Assembly (NCBI GenBank): GCA_030141605.1
Contig: JAQGDQ010000907.1
Location: 17,488 to 81,487 of the forward strand
DNA length: 64,000 nt
Direction: 5' to 3'
Source of the DNA: Tubiluchus corallicola
Taxonomy: Eukaryota > Priapulida > Priapulimorpha > Priapulimorphida > Tubiluchidae
This document shows, piece by piece, positions 19,151-28,295 of this stretch; position 1 is the stretch's first letter; every line of letters starts with the position of its first letter. The notes beneath the pieces were generated by a model that searched no databases, had not been told where the DNA came from, and saw only the letters and a program-made list of their open reading frames with translations. The translations under genes and the position numbers were made by a program.

Positions 19151-21607
19151 ATGAAAATTTCGTACACTTGGCTCAAAGACTATATAAGCCTTTCAATAAC
19201 ACCCCAGGAAGTTGCAGATATATTGATTCAGACAGGCCTTGAGGTTGTAGGCATAGAGGAGGTTGAAACTGTCAGGGGAGGTTTAAAAGGCTTGGTTATA
19301 GGTGAGGTTACAACATGTTGTTCTCACCCCAATTCTGACCACTTAAAGCTTACCAAAGTTAATATTGGCACAGATGAAGATTTGCCGATTGTGTGTGGTG
19401 CACCCAATGTAGATAAAGGGCAAAAGGTTGTTGTTGCGCCTGTTGGAACAACGTTGTATAGTGAGAAAGGGGAGTTCAGAATTAATAAGTCGAAGATTCG
19501 TGGCGAAGTTTCGATGGGAATGATATGTGCGGAGGACGAGATTGGGATTGGAACAGACCATAGCGGAATTATTGTACTTCCGCAAAATGCGCAGGTTGGT
19601 ACTTTGGCCTGTGAGTACTTTGATGTCCAAAGCGACTATGTTATTGAGATCGACTTAACCCCCAATCGTATAGATGGGGCATCTCATATTGGAGTGGCGC
19701 GCGACCTGGCAGCATTCCTAAGTCAAAATGGAGAGTGCGAGTATAGTCGTCCGTCGGTAGAGGCATTTTCGGTTGACAACTGTAGCTCTAATATTTCTGT
19801 AAAGGTTGACAACCCTAATGCGTGCTCCCGGTATGGTGGGTTGTCTATTTCCGGAATAGTTGTAAAAGAGTCCCCTCAGTGGTTGCAGGATCGCCTGAAA
19901 CTTATTGGTTTAAAGCCTATTAACAGTGTGGTGGATGTTACAAACTATGTGCTTTTTGAGACAGGACAGCCTCTCCATGCTTTTGATGCGGATATAATAA
20001 CTTCCGGCAGGGTGGTGGTTAAGACATTGCCGGGAGGTACCATTTTTACAACACTTGATGAGGTAGAGCGAAAGCTACATAGTGATGATCTAATGATATG
20101 TAATGGGGACGAGCCAATGTGTATTGGTGGAGTATTGGGGGGATTAGCATCTGGGGTAAAGAGCACTACTACCAGTATTTTTCTTGAAAGTGCTTACTTT
20201 AATCCCGTCTATATTCGTAAAACATCGCGTAACCATGGACTGAGTACAGATTCTTCTTTCCGCTTTGAGCGCGGAGTGGATCCTAATAATACAATCTATG
20301 CTCTTAAGCGTGCAGCCCTTCTTATCAGAGAGATTGCAGGAGGGAGTATATCCTCTGACATAGTTGATGTTGTTGCTGATAGCTCTGTAATGGAAAGCTT
20401 TTCTGTAAGTGTGTCCTATAAGAATATTGATAGGCTGATTGGTAAGGAGATTCCCAGGGATAAGATTAAGAGTATTATTTCAAGCCTGGAAGTGAAGATT
20501 GTTTCTGAAACAGCTACAGGACTGGAATTGTTGGTCCCGCCATTTCGTGTTGATGTTAAGCGTGAGGCTGATGTAATTGAAGAGATATTGCGTATATACG
20601 GCTATAATAATGTGGAGCCGGCAACATCAGTAAAGTCTACAATTCAATCTACTACCAGCCCGGATAAGATAAAGCTACAGAATCTTGTATCTGAAATGTT
20701 GTCGGCTAACGGTTTCAACGAGATTATGTCTAATTCATTGACCAGAGCATCTTATTATGATGATTTAGAATCGTTTAGTGCCGATGAGACTGTCAGGCTT
20801 TTCAATCCTCTTAGTTCTGATCTTAACGGGATGAGGCAGAGTCTCATTTTTGGAGGGCTTGAAGCTATTTCCAGAAATATTAGGTATAAAAATCCAGATC
20901 TTCGGCTATATGAGTTTGGGAACGTTTATCGCTATGACAAAAGCAAAGAAACAGATAACCTTGTAAATAAGTTTTTGGAGGAGGAGCATGTAGGACTTTG
21001 GGTAACCGGGAGTAAAGAGCCTGAGAGCTGGACAGCAAATGAGAAAGACTCATCTTTCTACACCCTGAAATCGTTTTTGGGAAACATATTTCTTAAAGCA
21101 GGTATATCTACACAAAGTTACAAGGTTGGTTCTCTGAATATGGATATATTTTCAGATGCATTAGAGTACAAGCTTAATAATGTTATAGTTGCTCAAATTG
21201 GATGTGTAAATAAGAAACTTCTTGAGAGACAGGATATTGATGCTAATGTGTATTATGCTGAGTTGAACTGGTCCAATATATTGAAAGTTATAAAAAATCA
21301 GAAGCCGATATTTACGGAGTTGCCTAAGTACCCTGAGGTTAGAAGAGATTTGGCGCTTATGATTGACAAAGAGGTTAAGTTTGACAGGGTTAAGGAGCTT
21401 GCTTTCAAAACAGAGCGAAAGCTACTTAGAGAAGTGAATGTTTTTGATGTTTACGAAGGGCGTAATTTCCCGGCGGGGAAAAAATCTTACGCTGTTAGTT
21501 TTATACTACGTGATGATAAGAAAACTCTTAACGATAAAACTATTGACAAAGTCATGAAGAGGCTAATTGATGTGTACGAAAGAGAGATTGGAGCACAACT
21601 AAGATAG
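19151..21607 (+). CDS. pheT: Phenylalanine--tRNA ligase beta subunit
   Basis: The large subunit of the (alpha-beta)2 synthetase is complete at 818 residues. Domain order: N-terminal MKISYTWLKDYI; an OB-fold tRNA-binding domain (about 40-150, GEVTTCCSHPNSDHLKLTKV); the B3/B4 editing domain (DLTPNRIDGASHIGVARDLAA onward, with SVVDVTNYVLFETGQPLHAFD); the B5 domain; a catalytic-like core with NPLSSDLNGMRQSL; and a C-terminal ferredoxin-fold anticodon-binding domain (FTELPKYPEVRRDLALMI). The alpha subunit pheS is not next to it, which is common in Bacteroidetes. Confidence 0.97.
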   Translation: MKISYTWLKDYISLSITPQEVADILIQTGLEVVGIEEVETVRGGLKGLVIGEVTTCCSHPNSDHLKLTKVNIGTDEDLPIVCGAPNVDKGQKVVVAPVGTTLYSEKGEFRINKSKIRGEVSMGMICAEDEIGIGTDHSGIIVLPQNAQVGTLACEYFDVQSDYVIEIDLTPNRIDGASHIGVARDLAAFLSQNGECEYSRPSVEAFSVDNCSSNISVKVDNPNACSRYGGLSISGIVVKESPQWLQDRLKLIGLKPINSVVDVTNYVLFETGQPLHAFDADIITSGRVVVKTLPGGTIFTTLDEVERKLHSDDLMICNGDEPMCIGGVLGGLASGVKSTTTSIFLESAYFNPVYIRKTSRNHGLSTDSSFRFERGVDPNNTIYALKRAALLIREIAGGSISSDIVDVVADSSVMESFSVSVSYKNIDRLIGKEIPRDKIKSIISSLEVKIVSETATGLELLVPPFRVDVKREADVIEEILRIYGYNNVEPATSVKSTIQSTTSPDKIKLQNLVSEMLSANGFNEIMSNSLTRASYYDDLESFSADETVRLFNPLSSDLNGMRQSLIFGGLEAISRNIRYKNPDLRLYEFGNVYRYDKSKETDNLVNKFLEEEHVGLWVTGSKEPESWTANEKDSSFYTLKSFLGNIFLKAGISTQSYKVGSLNMDIFSDALEYKLNNVIVAQIGCVNKKLLERQDIDANVYYAELNWSNILKVIKNQKPIFTELPKYPEVRRDLALMIDKEVKFDRVKELAFKTERKLLREVNVFDVYEGRNFPAGKKSYAVSFILRDDKKTLNDKTIDKVMKRLIDVYEREIGAQLR

Positions 21608-21655
21608 CTTTGGTACCTTTAGTTTATCTTTAGTTATCGATATTTTTTACCAAGA

Positions 21656-21750
21656 TCCTCTTCAGCCCCTTGATTTCCATTAGGTAAAATGTGGGTTTTT
21701 ATCGATTTTTTCATTAACCTGAACCAAGATTATTCGCTTTACAGAGGCTT
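21656..21750 (-). repeat. Copy of dispersed intergenic repeat (reverse)
   Basis: On the minus strand it reads CTGTAAAGCGAATAATCTTG, GTTCAGGTTAATGAAAAAAT, then a CGATAAAAACCCACATTT core. It lies between the convergent pheT and DUF1080 genes, oriented as the 3' flank of the DUF1080 gene. Confidence 0.6.
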
Positions 21751-21846
21751 TTCTTTTTAAAGAAATAGCATGTTTTTCCGTATAATTTTGGGAGAGCCCA
21801 ATTATAGTTGAAGCTGTTCCACTTATAATCAGTAAGGTTTCCTGTT

Positions 21847-22623
21847 CTATAGCTCGCGTATCCAGATATTTCTAAAACTTACGGCATCTCCGTGGTCTTG
21901 TAGCATAAGCGGTGCTTTCCCATGCTCTTCGTATTTGGGAAGTCCTATATATTTTGTTGGTCCAAATAGCTGCACATTGTTTTGTATTAGCACTCCGTTG
22001 TGCAACACGGTGAAGCGTGCAGGCGTGAAGATAGTGCCATCTTCCTTAAAGCGCGGAGCAGTGTAGATGATGTCGTACACCTGCCATTCACCCGGCTTTT
22101 TGCAGGCGTTTACTAGGGGTGCATACTGCTTGTAGATAGAGCCAGCCTGCCCATTGCGGTATGTTTTATTTTCATAATTATCCAAAACCTGTAGCTCATA
22201 TCGGCTTTGCATGAATACGCCTGAGTTGCCACGCCCCTGGCCTGAATTAACAACTTTTTCAGGTGCTCTCCACTCAATATGAAGTTGAGCATCACCAAAC
22301 TCTTTTTTAGTTGCTATTCCACCTGTGCGTTTTTTCACTGTAACGCATCCGTTCGCAACCTTCCACTTGGCTTTTTCACCGTTAGTGCTTTCCCAGTTTT
22401 CATGGAAACTATCTTTAGTGCCGTTAAAAAGGATAATCGCATCGGAAGGAGCATCTTGTGGTGTTTCTCCGGGCGTTATAATGTCTACCTCAGGCTCCCA
22501 AAATTCTGTCATTTGGGGCTTCATTTTAGCCTCATCTTCTTCTTTTTCCTGAGCGACTACATTTAGTTTAATCACCAATAGAAGTACTGCTAAGATAGTG
22601 GTTGTTAGTTTTATATGTCTCAT
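21847..22623 (-). CDS. Exported DUF1080-domain protein (3-keto-disaccharide hydrolase-like)
   Basis: A secreted concanavalin-like beta-sandwich protein of 258 residues with a signal peptide (ILAVLLLVIKLNVVAQ). The DUF1080 motifs are present: AIILFNGTKDSFHENWES, FGDAQLHIEWRAP, GQGRGNSGVFMQSRYELQVLD and the ending LQDHGDAVSFRNIWIREL. Members of this family cleave 3-keto-glycosides after a Gfo/Idh/MocA-type oxidation of sugars. The Tat-type oxidoreductase at 16964 is a possible functional partner, but no operon link exists. It is a single gene converging on pheT. Confidence 0.88.
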   Translation of the reverse strand: MRHIKLTTTILAVLLLVIKLNVVAQEKEEDEAKMKPQMTEFWEPEVDIITPGETPQDAPSDAIILFNGTKDSFHENWESTNGEKAKWKVANGCVTVKKRTGGIATKKEFGDAQLHIEWRAPEKVVNSGQGRGNSGVFMQSRYELQVLDNYENKTYRNGQAGSIYKQYAPLVNACKKPGEWQVYDIIYTAPRFKEDGTIFTPARFTVLHNGVLIQNNVQLFGPTKYIGLPKYEEHGKAPLMLQDHGDAVSFRNIWIREL

Positions 22624-22861
22624 TTTAAAGTGGTTTTTATAGTGATAAAGTTAATTCCTGAGCTAAAATACAAAAATCAACGTTAAAGATTACATCTATT
22701 TATCAGGCCTTATGCTTACTCATCTTGTTTTTCGCATTATGGAAATTGTTACTTTTGCATGGGTAGTAAGTAATAGTCTGATGCGAGTTAATAAGAGAGT
22801 TTATCAATGCTTGGAACAGCGTAAAAGGCTATAATAAACTTTGATTGAAACTGACACAGGT

Positions 22862-24211
22862 ATGAAATTTGACATGTTAACAGCTATTTCTCCTATAGAT
22901 GGGAGATATAGAAATAAGGTAAATAACCTTTGGGAGTACTTTTCGGAACATGCACTTATCAAATATAGGGTATTTGTTGAGATAGAGTACTTTATAGCAT
23001 TAACGAAGGAGTCTTTGCCTCAGTTTAAGGATTTTGATCCGTCACTATGTGAAAAGCTGAGGGCTGTTTACGAAGATTTTTCTTCTAAAAATGCATTGCG
23101 TGTTAAGGAGATAGAGAAGGTTACAAATCACGATGTCAAGGCTGTTGAATACTTTGTAAGAGAGGAGTTTGATAAGCTGGGGCTTGAGAAGTATAAAGAG
23201 TTTATTCATTTTGGACTTACCTCCCAGGATATTAACAACACTGCTATTCCATGTTCTTTGCGTGACGCAATTCAGACCGTTTATATTCCTTTAGTAGAGG
23301 AGCTGGTTGCCAAGCTGGAAGATCTGTCATTTGCCTGGGAGGGTATCCCTATGTTGGCAAAGACTCATGGGCAACCTGCATCTCCCACCCGCTTGGGAAA
23401 GGAGATAAAGGTTTTTGTGGAGCGGTTAAATGTTCAAGTAGAGTTACTGAAAGGCATACACTGTTATGCTAAGTTTGGAGGGGCAACCGGAAATTTCAAT
23501 GCACACCATGTTGCCTATCCGGATGTTGACTGGGGAGGGTTTGCCGATAGGTTTGTTCAAGGTGTACTGCGTCTGGAGCGTTCGCAGATAACTACGCAGA
23601 TTGCCCACTATGACAATTACGGAGCGATATTTGACAACCTGAAGAGAGTTAATACTGTAGTGTTGGATCTCGATAGGGATATATGGACATATATTTCTAT
23701 GAACTACTTCAAGCAAAAGATAAAAAAGGGAGAGGTTGGGTCGTCTGCTATGCCACATAAGGTTAACCCCATAGATTTTGAGAACTCAGAGGGGAACCTG
23801 GGCATTGCAAATGCTATTTTTGAGCACCTCTCATCTAAGCTGCCTGTTTCGCGACTACAGCGGGATCTTACAGATTCTACGGTACTGCGCAACATAGGTG
23901 TTCCAATTGCCCACACTGTCCTAGCTCTTAAATCCACACTTAATGGATTAGACAAATTGCTGATAAATGTGGAGGCTATAGAGCAGGATTTGGAAGATAA
24001 TTATATAGTTGTTGCGGAGGCTATCCAAACTATTTTAAGAAGGGAAGGGCACCCTGATCCATATAATGCTCTAAAAGACCTTACGCGGGTAAATAAAAAG
24101 GTTGACTGTACTGTGATACATGAGTTTATTGATAAATTGGATGTTTCTGAAAGTGTTAAGAGTGAGATGAAAAAGATTACACCCCACAACTATACAGGTA
24201 TTATGTTTTGA
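22862..24211 (+). CDS. purB: Adenylosuccinate lyase
   Basis: The enzyme removes fumarate from SAICAR and adenylosuccinate in purine synthesis. The superfamily signature SSAMPHKVNPIDFENSEGN is intact, and the catalytic His regions (TKSHGQPA-like KTHGQPASPTRLGKE and GLTSQDINNTA) are present. The open frame extends to a TTG at 22841, but ATG at 22862, or the next at 22874 (MLTAISPIDGRY), is the more likely start; 22862 gives 449 residues. Fumarate released could feed the Sdh/Frd complex, though there is no genetic link. A copy of the dispersed repeat begins right after the stop. Confidence 0.95.
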   Translation: MKFDMLTAISPIDGRYRNKVNNLWEYFSEHALIKYRVFVEIEYFIALTKESLPQFKDFDPSLCEKLRAVYEDFSSKNALRVKEIEKVTNHDVKAVEYFVREEFDKLGLEKYKEFIHFGLTSQDINNTAIPCSLRDAIQTVYIPLVEELVAKLEDLSFAWEGIPMLAKTHGQPASPTRLGKEIKVFVERLNVQVELLKGIHCYAKFGGATGNFNAHHVAYPDVDWGGFADRFVQGVLRLERSQITTQIAHYDNYGAIFDNLKRVNTVVLDLDRDIWTYISMNYFKQKIKKGEVGSSAMPHKVNPIDFENSEGNLGIANAIFEHLSSKLPVSRLQRDLTDSTVLRNIGVPIAHTVLALKSTLNGLDKLLINVEAIEQDLEDNYIVVAEAIQTILRREGHPDPYNALKDLTRVNKKVDCTVIHEFIDKLDVSESVKSEMKKITPHNYTGIMF

Positions 24212-24213
24212 TA

Positions 24214-24346
24214 GTTTTACAAGGGGAAAGACTTTGGCTTAGGCTGAGAAGAATCAATGAAGAATCTTCAGCCAGCTCATGAGTGAGGGTTTTGAAGAGG
24301 GTTTTGACAAAAATACTAATGAAAGAGTGAGGCTTGGTTTACAAAG
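24214..24346 (+). repeat. Copy of dispersed intergenic repeat
   Basis: It starts 3 bp after the purB stop: GTTTTACAAGGGGAAAGACT, TTGGCTTAGGCTGAGAAG, then ATCTTCAGCC and GGGTTTTGAAGAGGGTTTTG with ACAAAAATACTAATGAAAG. This is one of the clearest copies and fills most of the gap before the ABC transporter. Confidence 0.65.
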
Positions 24347-24413
24347 TTGTTTTTTAGCTTCGGGCTATTGAATTATGAGAGAAAGGGCCAAAAATTAAGT
24401 TTACAGGTAAATA

Positions 24414-26234
24414 ATGAGAGGATTCATAAAATATCTTAAGTGCTATATGCCATCGTACTATGGCTATGTTTGGTTGAGTATACTATTCAACCTTCTTGGA
24501 GCTATATTTGGGGCATTTTCGTTTGTAGCATTAAGCCCGGTATTGGGAATTTTATTTGGTACACAGGAGACTGTTGAGCATTCGGTGGAGTGGGCTTTTT
24601 CTGTAGACAGCATAAAGAAAAACTTGTATTATCTTATAAGTGAAGTGATTAGAACTGAGGGTAGGCATAAGGCTCTGCTGTACATCAATATTTTTATTGT
24701 TATTGCTGTTTTTTTTAAGGTTGGCTTTGCTTATGTGGCCGATGTTGTTACCGTACCAATAAGGAACGGCATATCGAGAGATATGAGAAATCGTATATAT
24801 AAGAAGGTGTTATCGCTTCCTATGGGTTTCTTTTCGGAGGCAAAGAAAGGTGATATTATTGCAAGAATGGCCAATGATGTGTCGGAGGTTGAACGTTCCA
24901 TTATAGATTCTCTGAAGATGCTGTTTAAGAACCCTATGCTTATATTGATCTCTCTGGCAGCAATGTTTATAATGTCCTGGTCTTTGACCCTTTTTGTCCT
25001 TTTATTGCTGCCTTTGGTTGGATACTTTATTGGCAGAGTGGGTAAAAGCCTTAAAAAGCCATCCGGGAGGGGACAGAAAAAAATGGGTGTTTTACTTTCT
25101 ATAACAGAGGAGTCGATCTCTGGCCTCCGTATAGTAAAAGCTTTCAATGCGGAGGATAAAATGAACACGCGATTTCGCAAAGAGAATACTTTATATTACA
25201 ATATTATGAATAAGCTGTTGTGGCGGCAGCTTTTAGCTCAACCTATGAGTGAGCTTCTGGGGACAATAGTAATAGTTATTGTATTGTGGTATGGAGGACG
25301 CCTGGTGATAGATGCGCAGAGCGGGCTTTCAGCTCAGGGGTTTATTACTTATCTAGTCTTTTTTTACAGTATTATTTCTCCATCAAAAGCGTTTTCAACA
25401 GCTATTTATTCTATTAACAAGGGGTTGGCCTCGGTAGAGCGCATTGATGAGGTCATGAATGCGAAAAACAATATAAAAAATAAAGATAATGCTTTGCCTG
25501 TAACGGGTTTTAATAAGGAGATAGAATATAGAAATGTCTCTTTTAGTTATGGTTCTACTAATGTGTTGAAAGATATAAATCTTACAATTCCCAAAGGTAG
25601 TACTATTGCCCTGGTGGGAAGCTCGGGATCTGGCAAGTCAACTTTTGTAGATCTGTTACCACGTTTTTGGGATGTGACGGATGGGCAGATCCTTATAGAT
25701 GGGAAAGATATAAGGGAGCTTGATATAGCTGGGCTAAGAGGGCTGATGGGTAACGTAAACCAGGAGCCCATTTTATTTAATGATAGTTTTTACAATAATA
25801 TAACTTTTGGTGTTGACAGCGTTGCCCAGGACGAGGTGGAGGCAGCAGCAACAGTTGCTAATGCTCACGAGTTTATTACTACAACACGGGATGGATACTT
25901 TTCTGGCATAGGAGACCGTGGGGCAAAATTGTCTGGAGGGCAGCGCCAGCGAATATCTGTGGCCAGAGCTGTGTTAAAAAACCCTCCGATTATGATTTTG
26001 GACGAGGCGACATCCGCTCTTGATACAGAGTCTGAGAGGCTGGTGCAGAAGGCCCTGGAGAATCTTATGAAAAATCGTACATCTATTGTGATAGCGCACC
26101 GCTTATCAACAATAAAAAGCGCGGATAAAATATGTGTTTTTAGTGAGGGCCGGATAGTTGAGAGTGGTACACACGAAGAGCTGTTGAAGCTTGGTGGTGC
26201 ATATAAAAGACTACACACAATACAGAGCTTTTAG
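24414..26234 (+). CDS. ABC exporter, fused permease and ATPase (MsbA-like)
   Basis: A half-transporter of 606 residues that works as a homodimer. It has six membrane segments in the first 330 residues, then a nucleotide-binding domain with Walker A GSSGSGKST (about 401-409), Q-loop VNQEPILFND, signature LSGGQRQRIS, Walker B MILDEATSALD and switch IVIAHRLSTI. The arrangement matches lipid A/multidrug exporters of the MsbA group. Neighbours give no hint of a dedicated substrate, so lipid export is a family-based guess. Confidence 0.93.
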   Translation: MRGFIKYLKCYMPSYYGYVWLSILFNLLGAIFGAFSFVALSPVLGILFGTQETVEHSVEWAFSVDSIKKNLYYLISEVIRTEGRHKALLYINIFIVIAVFFKVGFAYVADVVTVPIRNGISRDMRNRIYKKVLSLPMGFFSEAKKGDIIARMANDVSEVERSIIDSLKMLFKNPMLILISLAAMFIMSWSLTLFVLLLLPLVGYFIGRVGKSLKKPSGRGQKKMGVLLSITEESISGLRIVKAFNAEDKMNTRFRKENTLYYNIMNKLLWRQLLAQPMSELLGTIVIVIVLWYGGRLVIDAQSGLSAQGFITYLVFFYSIISPSKAFSTAIYSINKGLASVERIDEVMNAKNNIKNKDNALPVTGFNKEIEYRNVSFSYGSTNVLKDINLTIPKGSTIALVGSSGSGKSTFVDLLPRFWDVTDGQILIDGKDIRELDIAGLRGLMGNVNQEPILFNDSFYNNITFGVDSVAQDEVEAAATVANAHEFITTTRDGYFSGIGDRGAKLSGGQRQRISVARAVLKNPPIMILDEATSALDTESERLVQKALENLMKNRTSIVIAHRLSTIKSADKICVFSEGRIVESGTHEELLKLGGAYKRLHTIQSF

Positions 26235-26665
26235 GGTGTGAGAAGAGCTCTGCAAGCTTAATATTTTTGTTGTATATATCTGTTATTAAGAATTGACAAC
26301 TAAAGCTAATAATATGGAAGAAGTAAAAATGGGTAATGGTAATATTTTAGGTATTGAAAGAAAATATTATGAATACTTTTTTGGAAGTCGAAAGGACTAT
26401 TATATTCCCCGGCTTGTTGATTTTGAGAATGGGAAAAAGTATTCATTTAATGTTAGTGCTTTTTTCCTTGGAGTGTTTTGGTTCATTAACAGACGTCTAT
26501 ACAAACATGCACTTTTAATTTCCTGCTTTCTTATAATTGAAACATTTATTGAGGACTGGATAATTGAAAAATACGGTATCTCAGATAATTTTCAGATTTT
26601 AATGTCCCTGTTCTTGATGGTTGGTTGCATAATTTTATTTGGAATAACTGCTAATTACTTTTTCT

Positions 26666-28022
26666 CAATAGTTCGTTAAACATTTACATAAATATCTGAC
26701 AATCAATAAAATAAATGTTGAAAAAATTAGGATAATCCCCCTGATAATCAGTATCTTAAAGTTGTTTTTGACCGACAATTTTAGACATGATTATCAAGGA
26801 AATATCAAGATATAAAGATCAGGTAAAAATGATTTTAAACCAAATGGAAGGAATAAATAAGTGGCAATTCGATTTTATGCTAGACATCTTCGGACTATTT
26901 CTTAGTATCAAAGGAAAGATGAACTTTTTTCAATTTGGTAGATATGGAAATCACTGTGAGCAACGTTATAGATATCAATTTGAAAAAGGGTTTGATTTTA
27001 TGACTTTTAACAAAGAGTCGGTAATCCATTACGCAAGCAACCATCAAGCCATAGCCTTTGATCCAAGCTATATAAGCAAGTCAGGAAAGCATACATCTGG
27101 GGCTGGTTACTTTTGGTCAGGATGTGCCGGCAAAACAAAATGGGGCTTAGAGATTGCAGGAATAGCAGCCGTTGATATTGATAATCATACAGCTTTTCAT
27201 TTAGAAGCTATTCAAACCCCTAATAATCTTGAAGCAGAAAGTCTGGTTGATCATTACGCAAATGTTTTGATTCAACGCAAGGACAATCTGTTATGTGTAT
27301 CAAAATACGTTTTGGCAGATGCCTATTTTTCAAAGAATAAGTTTGTAACCAAGCTTTGCGAAAATGGATTTGAAGTGATTAGTCGCCTGAGAGATGATGC
27401 TAACTTACAATACAAATTTTATGGTCAGCAAAAAGCTGGTAGAGGAAGACCTAGAAAATATGAAGGAAAGATTGACTTTGATAATTTAAAATCAAAATAT
27501 TTTGAATGCTTTGAGCAAAACGAAAAATGCAAAATATACGGAGCAACAGTTTATGCAAAATCATTAAAACGAGATGTTAATCTTGTTGTTGTTTTTACAA
27601 AAGGAACATCCCGAAAGTGGTCTCACAAGTTATACTTCTCTACTGATTTGCAAATGAAAGCCGAGACGATTCTTGAATATTATCAAGCCAGATTCCAGAT
27701 TGAGTTCATTTACAGAGATGCAAAACAATATACCGGATTGAAAGACTGTCAGGCAAGAAGTGAAAATAAATTACATTTTCATTTTAATGCGTCTCTTACT
27801 GCAGTCAATTTGGCTAAGATTAACCACTGGTTAGCTATACCAAAAATCAATAGAAATGCTTTTTCTATGGCCGATATAAAAACAATGTATCACAATGAAT
27901 TACTGCTAAATAGATTTTTTAGCGTGTTCGCGGTGAGACCAAACTTAACCAAAAACAAATCCAAAATCAGAGAATTAATAACTTACGGCACTATCGCTGC
28001 ATGATTATTTAACGAACTATTG
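26666..28022 (+). mobile_element. Complete insertion sequence, 1,357 bp, with 15-bp perfect terminal inverted repeats
   Basis: The ends are CAATAGTTCGTTAAA and its exact reverse complement. The 6-bp target duplication TTTTCT is present on both sides (26660-26665 and 28023-28028). The single gene inside is the transposase. Intact ends, gene and target duplication indicate a recent, possibly active insertion. Confidence 0.92.
26787..28004 (+). CDS. DDE transposase, IS4-like group
   Basis: The transposase has 405 residues and belongs to the RNase H-like DDE class. Candidate catalytic acids are Asp in AFDPSYISKSGK, Asp in VLADAYFSKNKF, and Glu in YQARFQIEFIYRDAK, which fits the Y-(2)-R-(3)-E-(6)-K signature of IS4-type enzymes. 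The frame is intact from 121 bp inside the left end to 18 bp before the right end. A basic linker (KAGRGRPRKYEGK) is present. The exact IS family was not confirmed; the 6-bp target duplication is not diagnostic. Confidence 0.85.
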   Translation: MIIKEISRYKDQVKMILNQMEGINKWQFDFMLDIFGLFLSIKGKMNFFQFGRYGNHCEQRYRYQFEKGFDFMTFNKESVIHYASNHQAIAFDPSYISKSGKHTSGAGYFWSGCAGKTKWGLEIAGIAAVDIDNHTAFHLEAIQTPNNLEAESLVDHYANVLIQRKDNLLCVSKYVLADAYFSKNKFVTKLCENGFEVISRLRDDANLQYKFYGQQKAGRGRPRKYEGKIDFDNLKSKYFECFEQNEKCKIYGATVYAKSLKRDVNLVVVFTKGTSRKWSHKLYFSTDLQMKAETILEYYQARFQIEFIYRDAKQYTGLKDCQARSENKLHFHFNASLTAVNLAKINHWLAIPKINRNAFSMADIKTMYHNELLLNRFFSVFAVRPNLTKNKSKIRELITYGTIAA

Positions 28023-28246
28023 TTTTCTTAAAATACTCTTATAAAAAAGTTTTTGATATAATAGGATCAACAAATGATGAAGTAATTAAAATAGAAAAGC
28101 TCCGGAAGGCTGGGAGCAACAATTGGATTTTGGCAATAATTACTTTAATGATTTTACTTTTATTGATTTTTGCAAGTGGATCGGTATAGTATAAAAAGAA
28201 AAGCGGGCTACAGTAGCGTATATAAATAACTGCTGTATCATAGGGT

Positions 28247-28295
28247 GGAGCACTACTTCAGTAGTGTTTGAAAGACACTTTGTGAAACAGTGTCG
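28247..28295. terminator. Hairpins between convergent genes
   Basis: Two small stems lie here: CACTAC/GTAGTG (28251-28256 with 28261-28266, loop TTCA) and GACACT/AGTGTC (28274-28279 with 28289-28294), the latter touching the tonB stop. T-runs are short, so termination strength is uncertain. Confidence 0.4.

Larger units (their letters stand above)
26314..28189 (+). pseudogene. DUF2628-like membrane protein gene split by an insertion sequence
   Basis: The 5' part (26314-26665) encodes a soluble start, the motif YIPRLVDFENGKKYSFNVSA typical of DUF2628, and hydrophobic segments; its frame runs into the insertion sequence and stops at 26679. The 3' part (28029-28189) encodes KKVFDIIGSTNDEVIKIEKL and a last membrane helix ending FASGSV. 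Removing the element and one copy of TTTTCT leaves the two parts in one continuous frame, so the disruption is a simple recent insertion. The open frame also offers a TTG start at 26293, but ATG at 26314 is more likely. The function of the family is unknown. Confidence 0.85.

Noticed and set aside
22841-22861. TTG start for purB
   Set aside because: It adds seven residues not typical of the family; ATG at 22862 is simpler.
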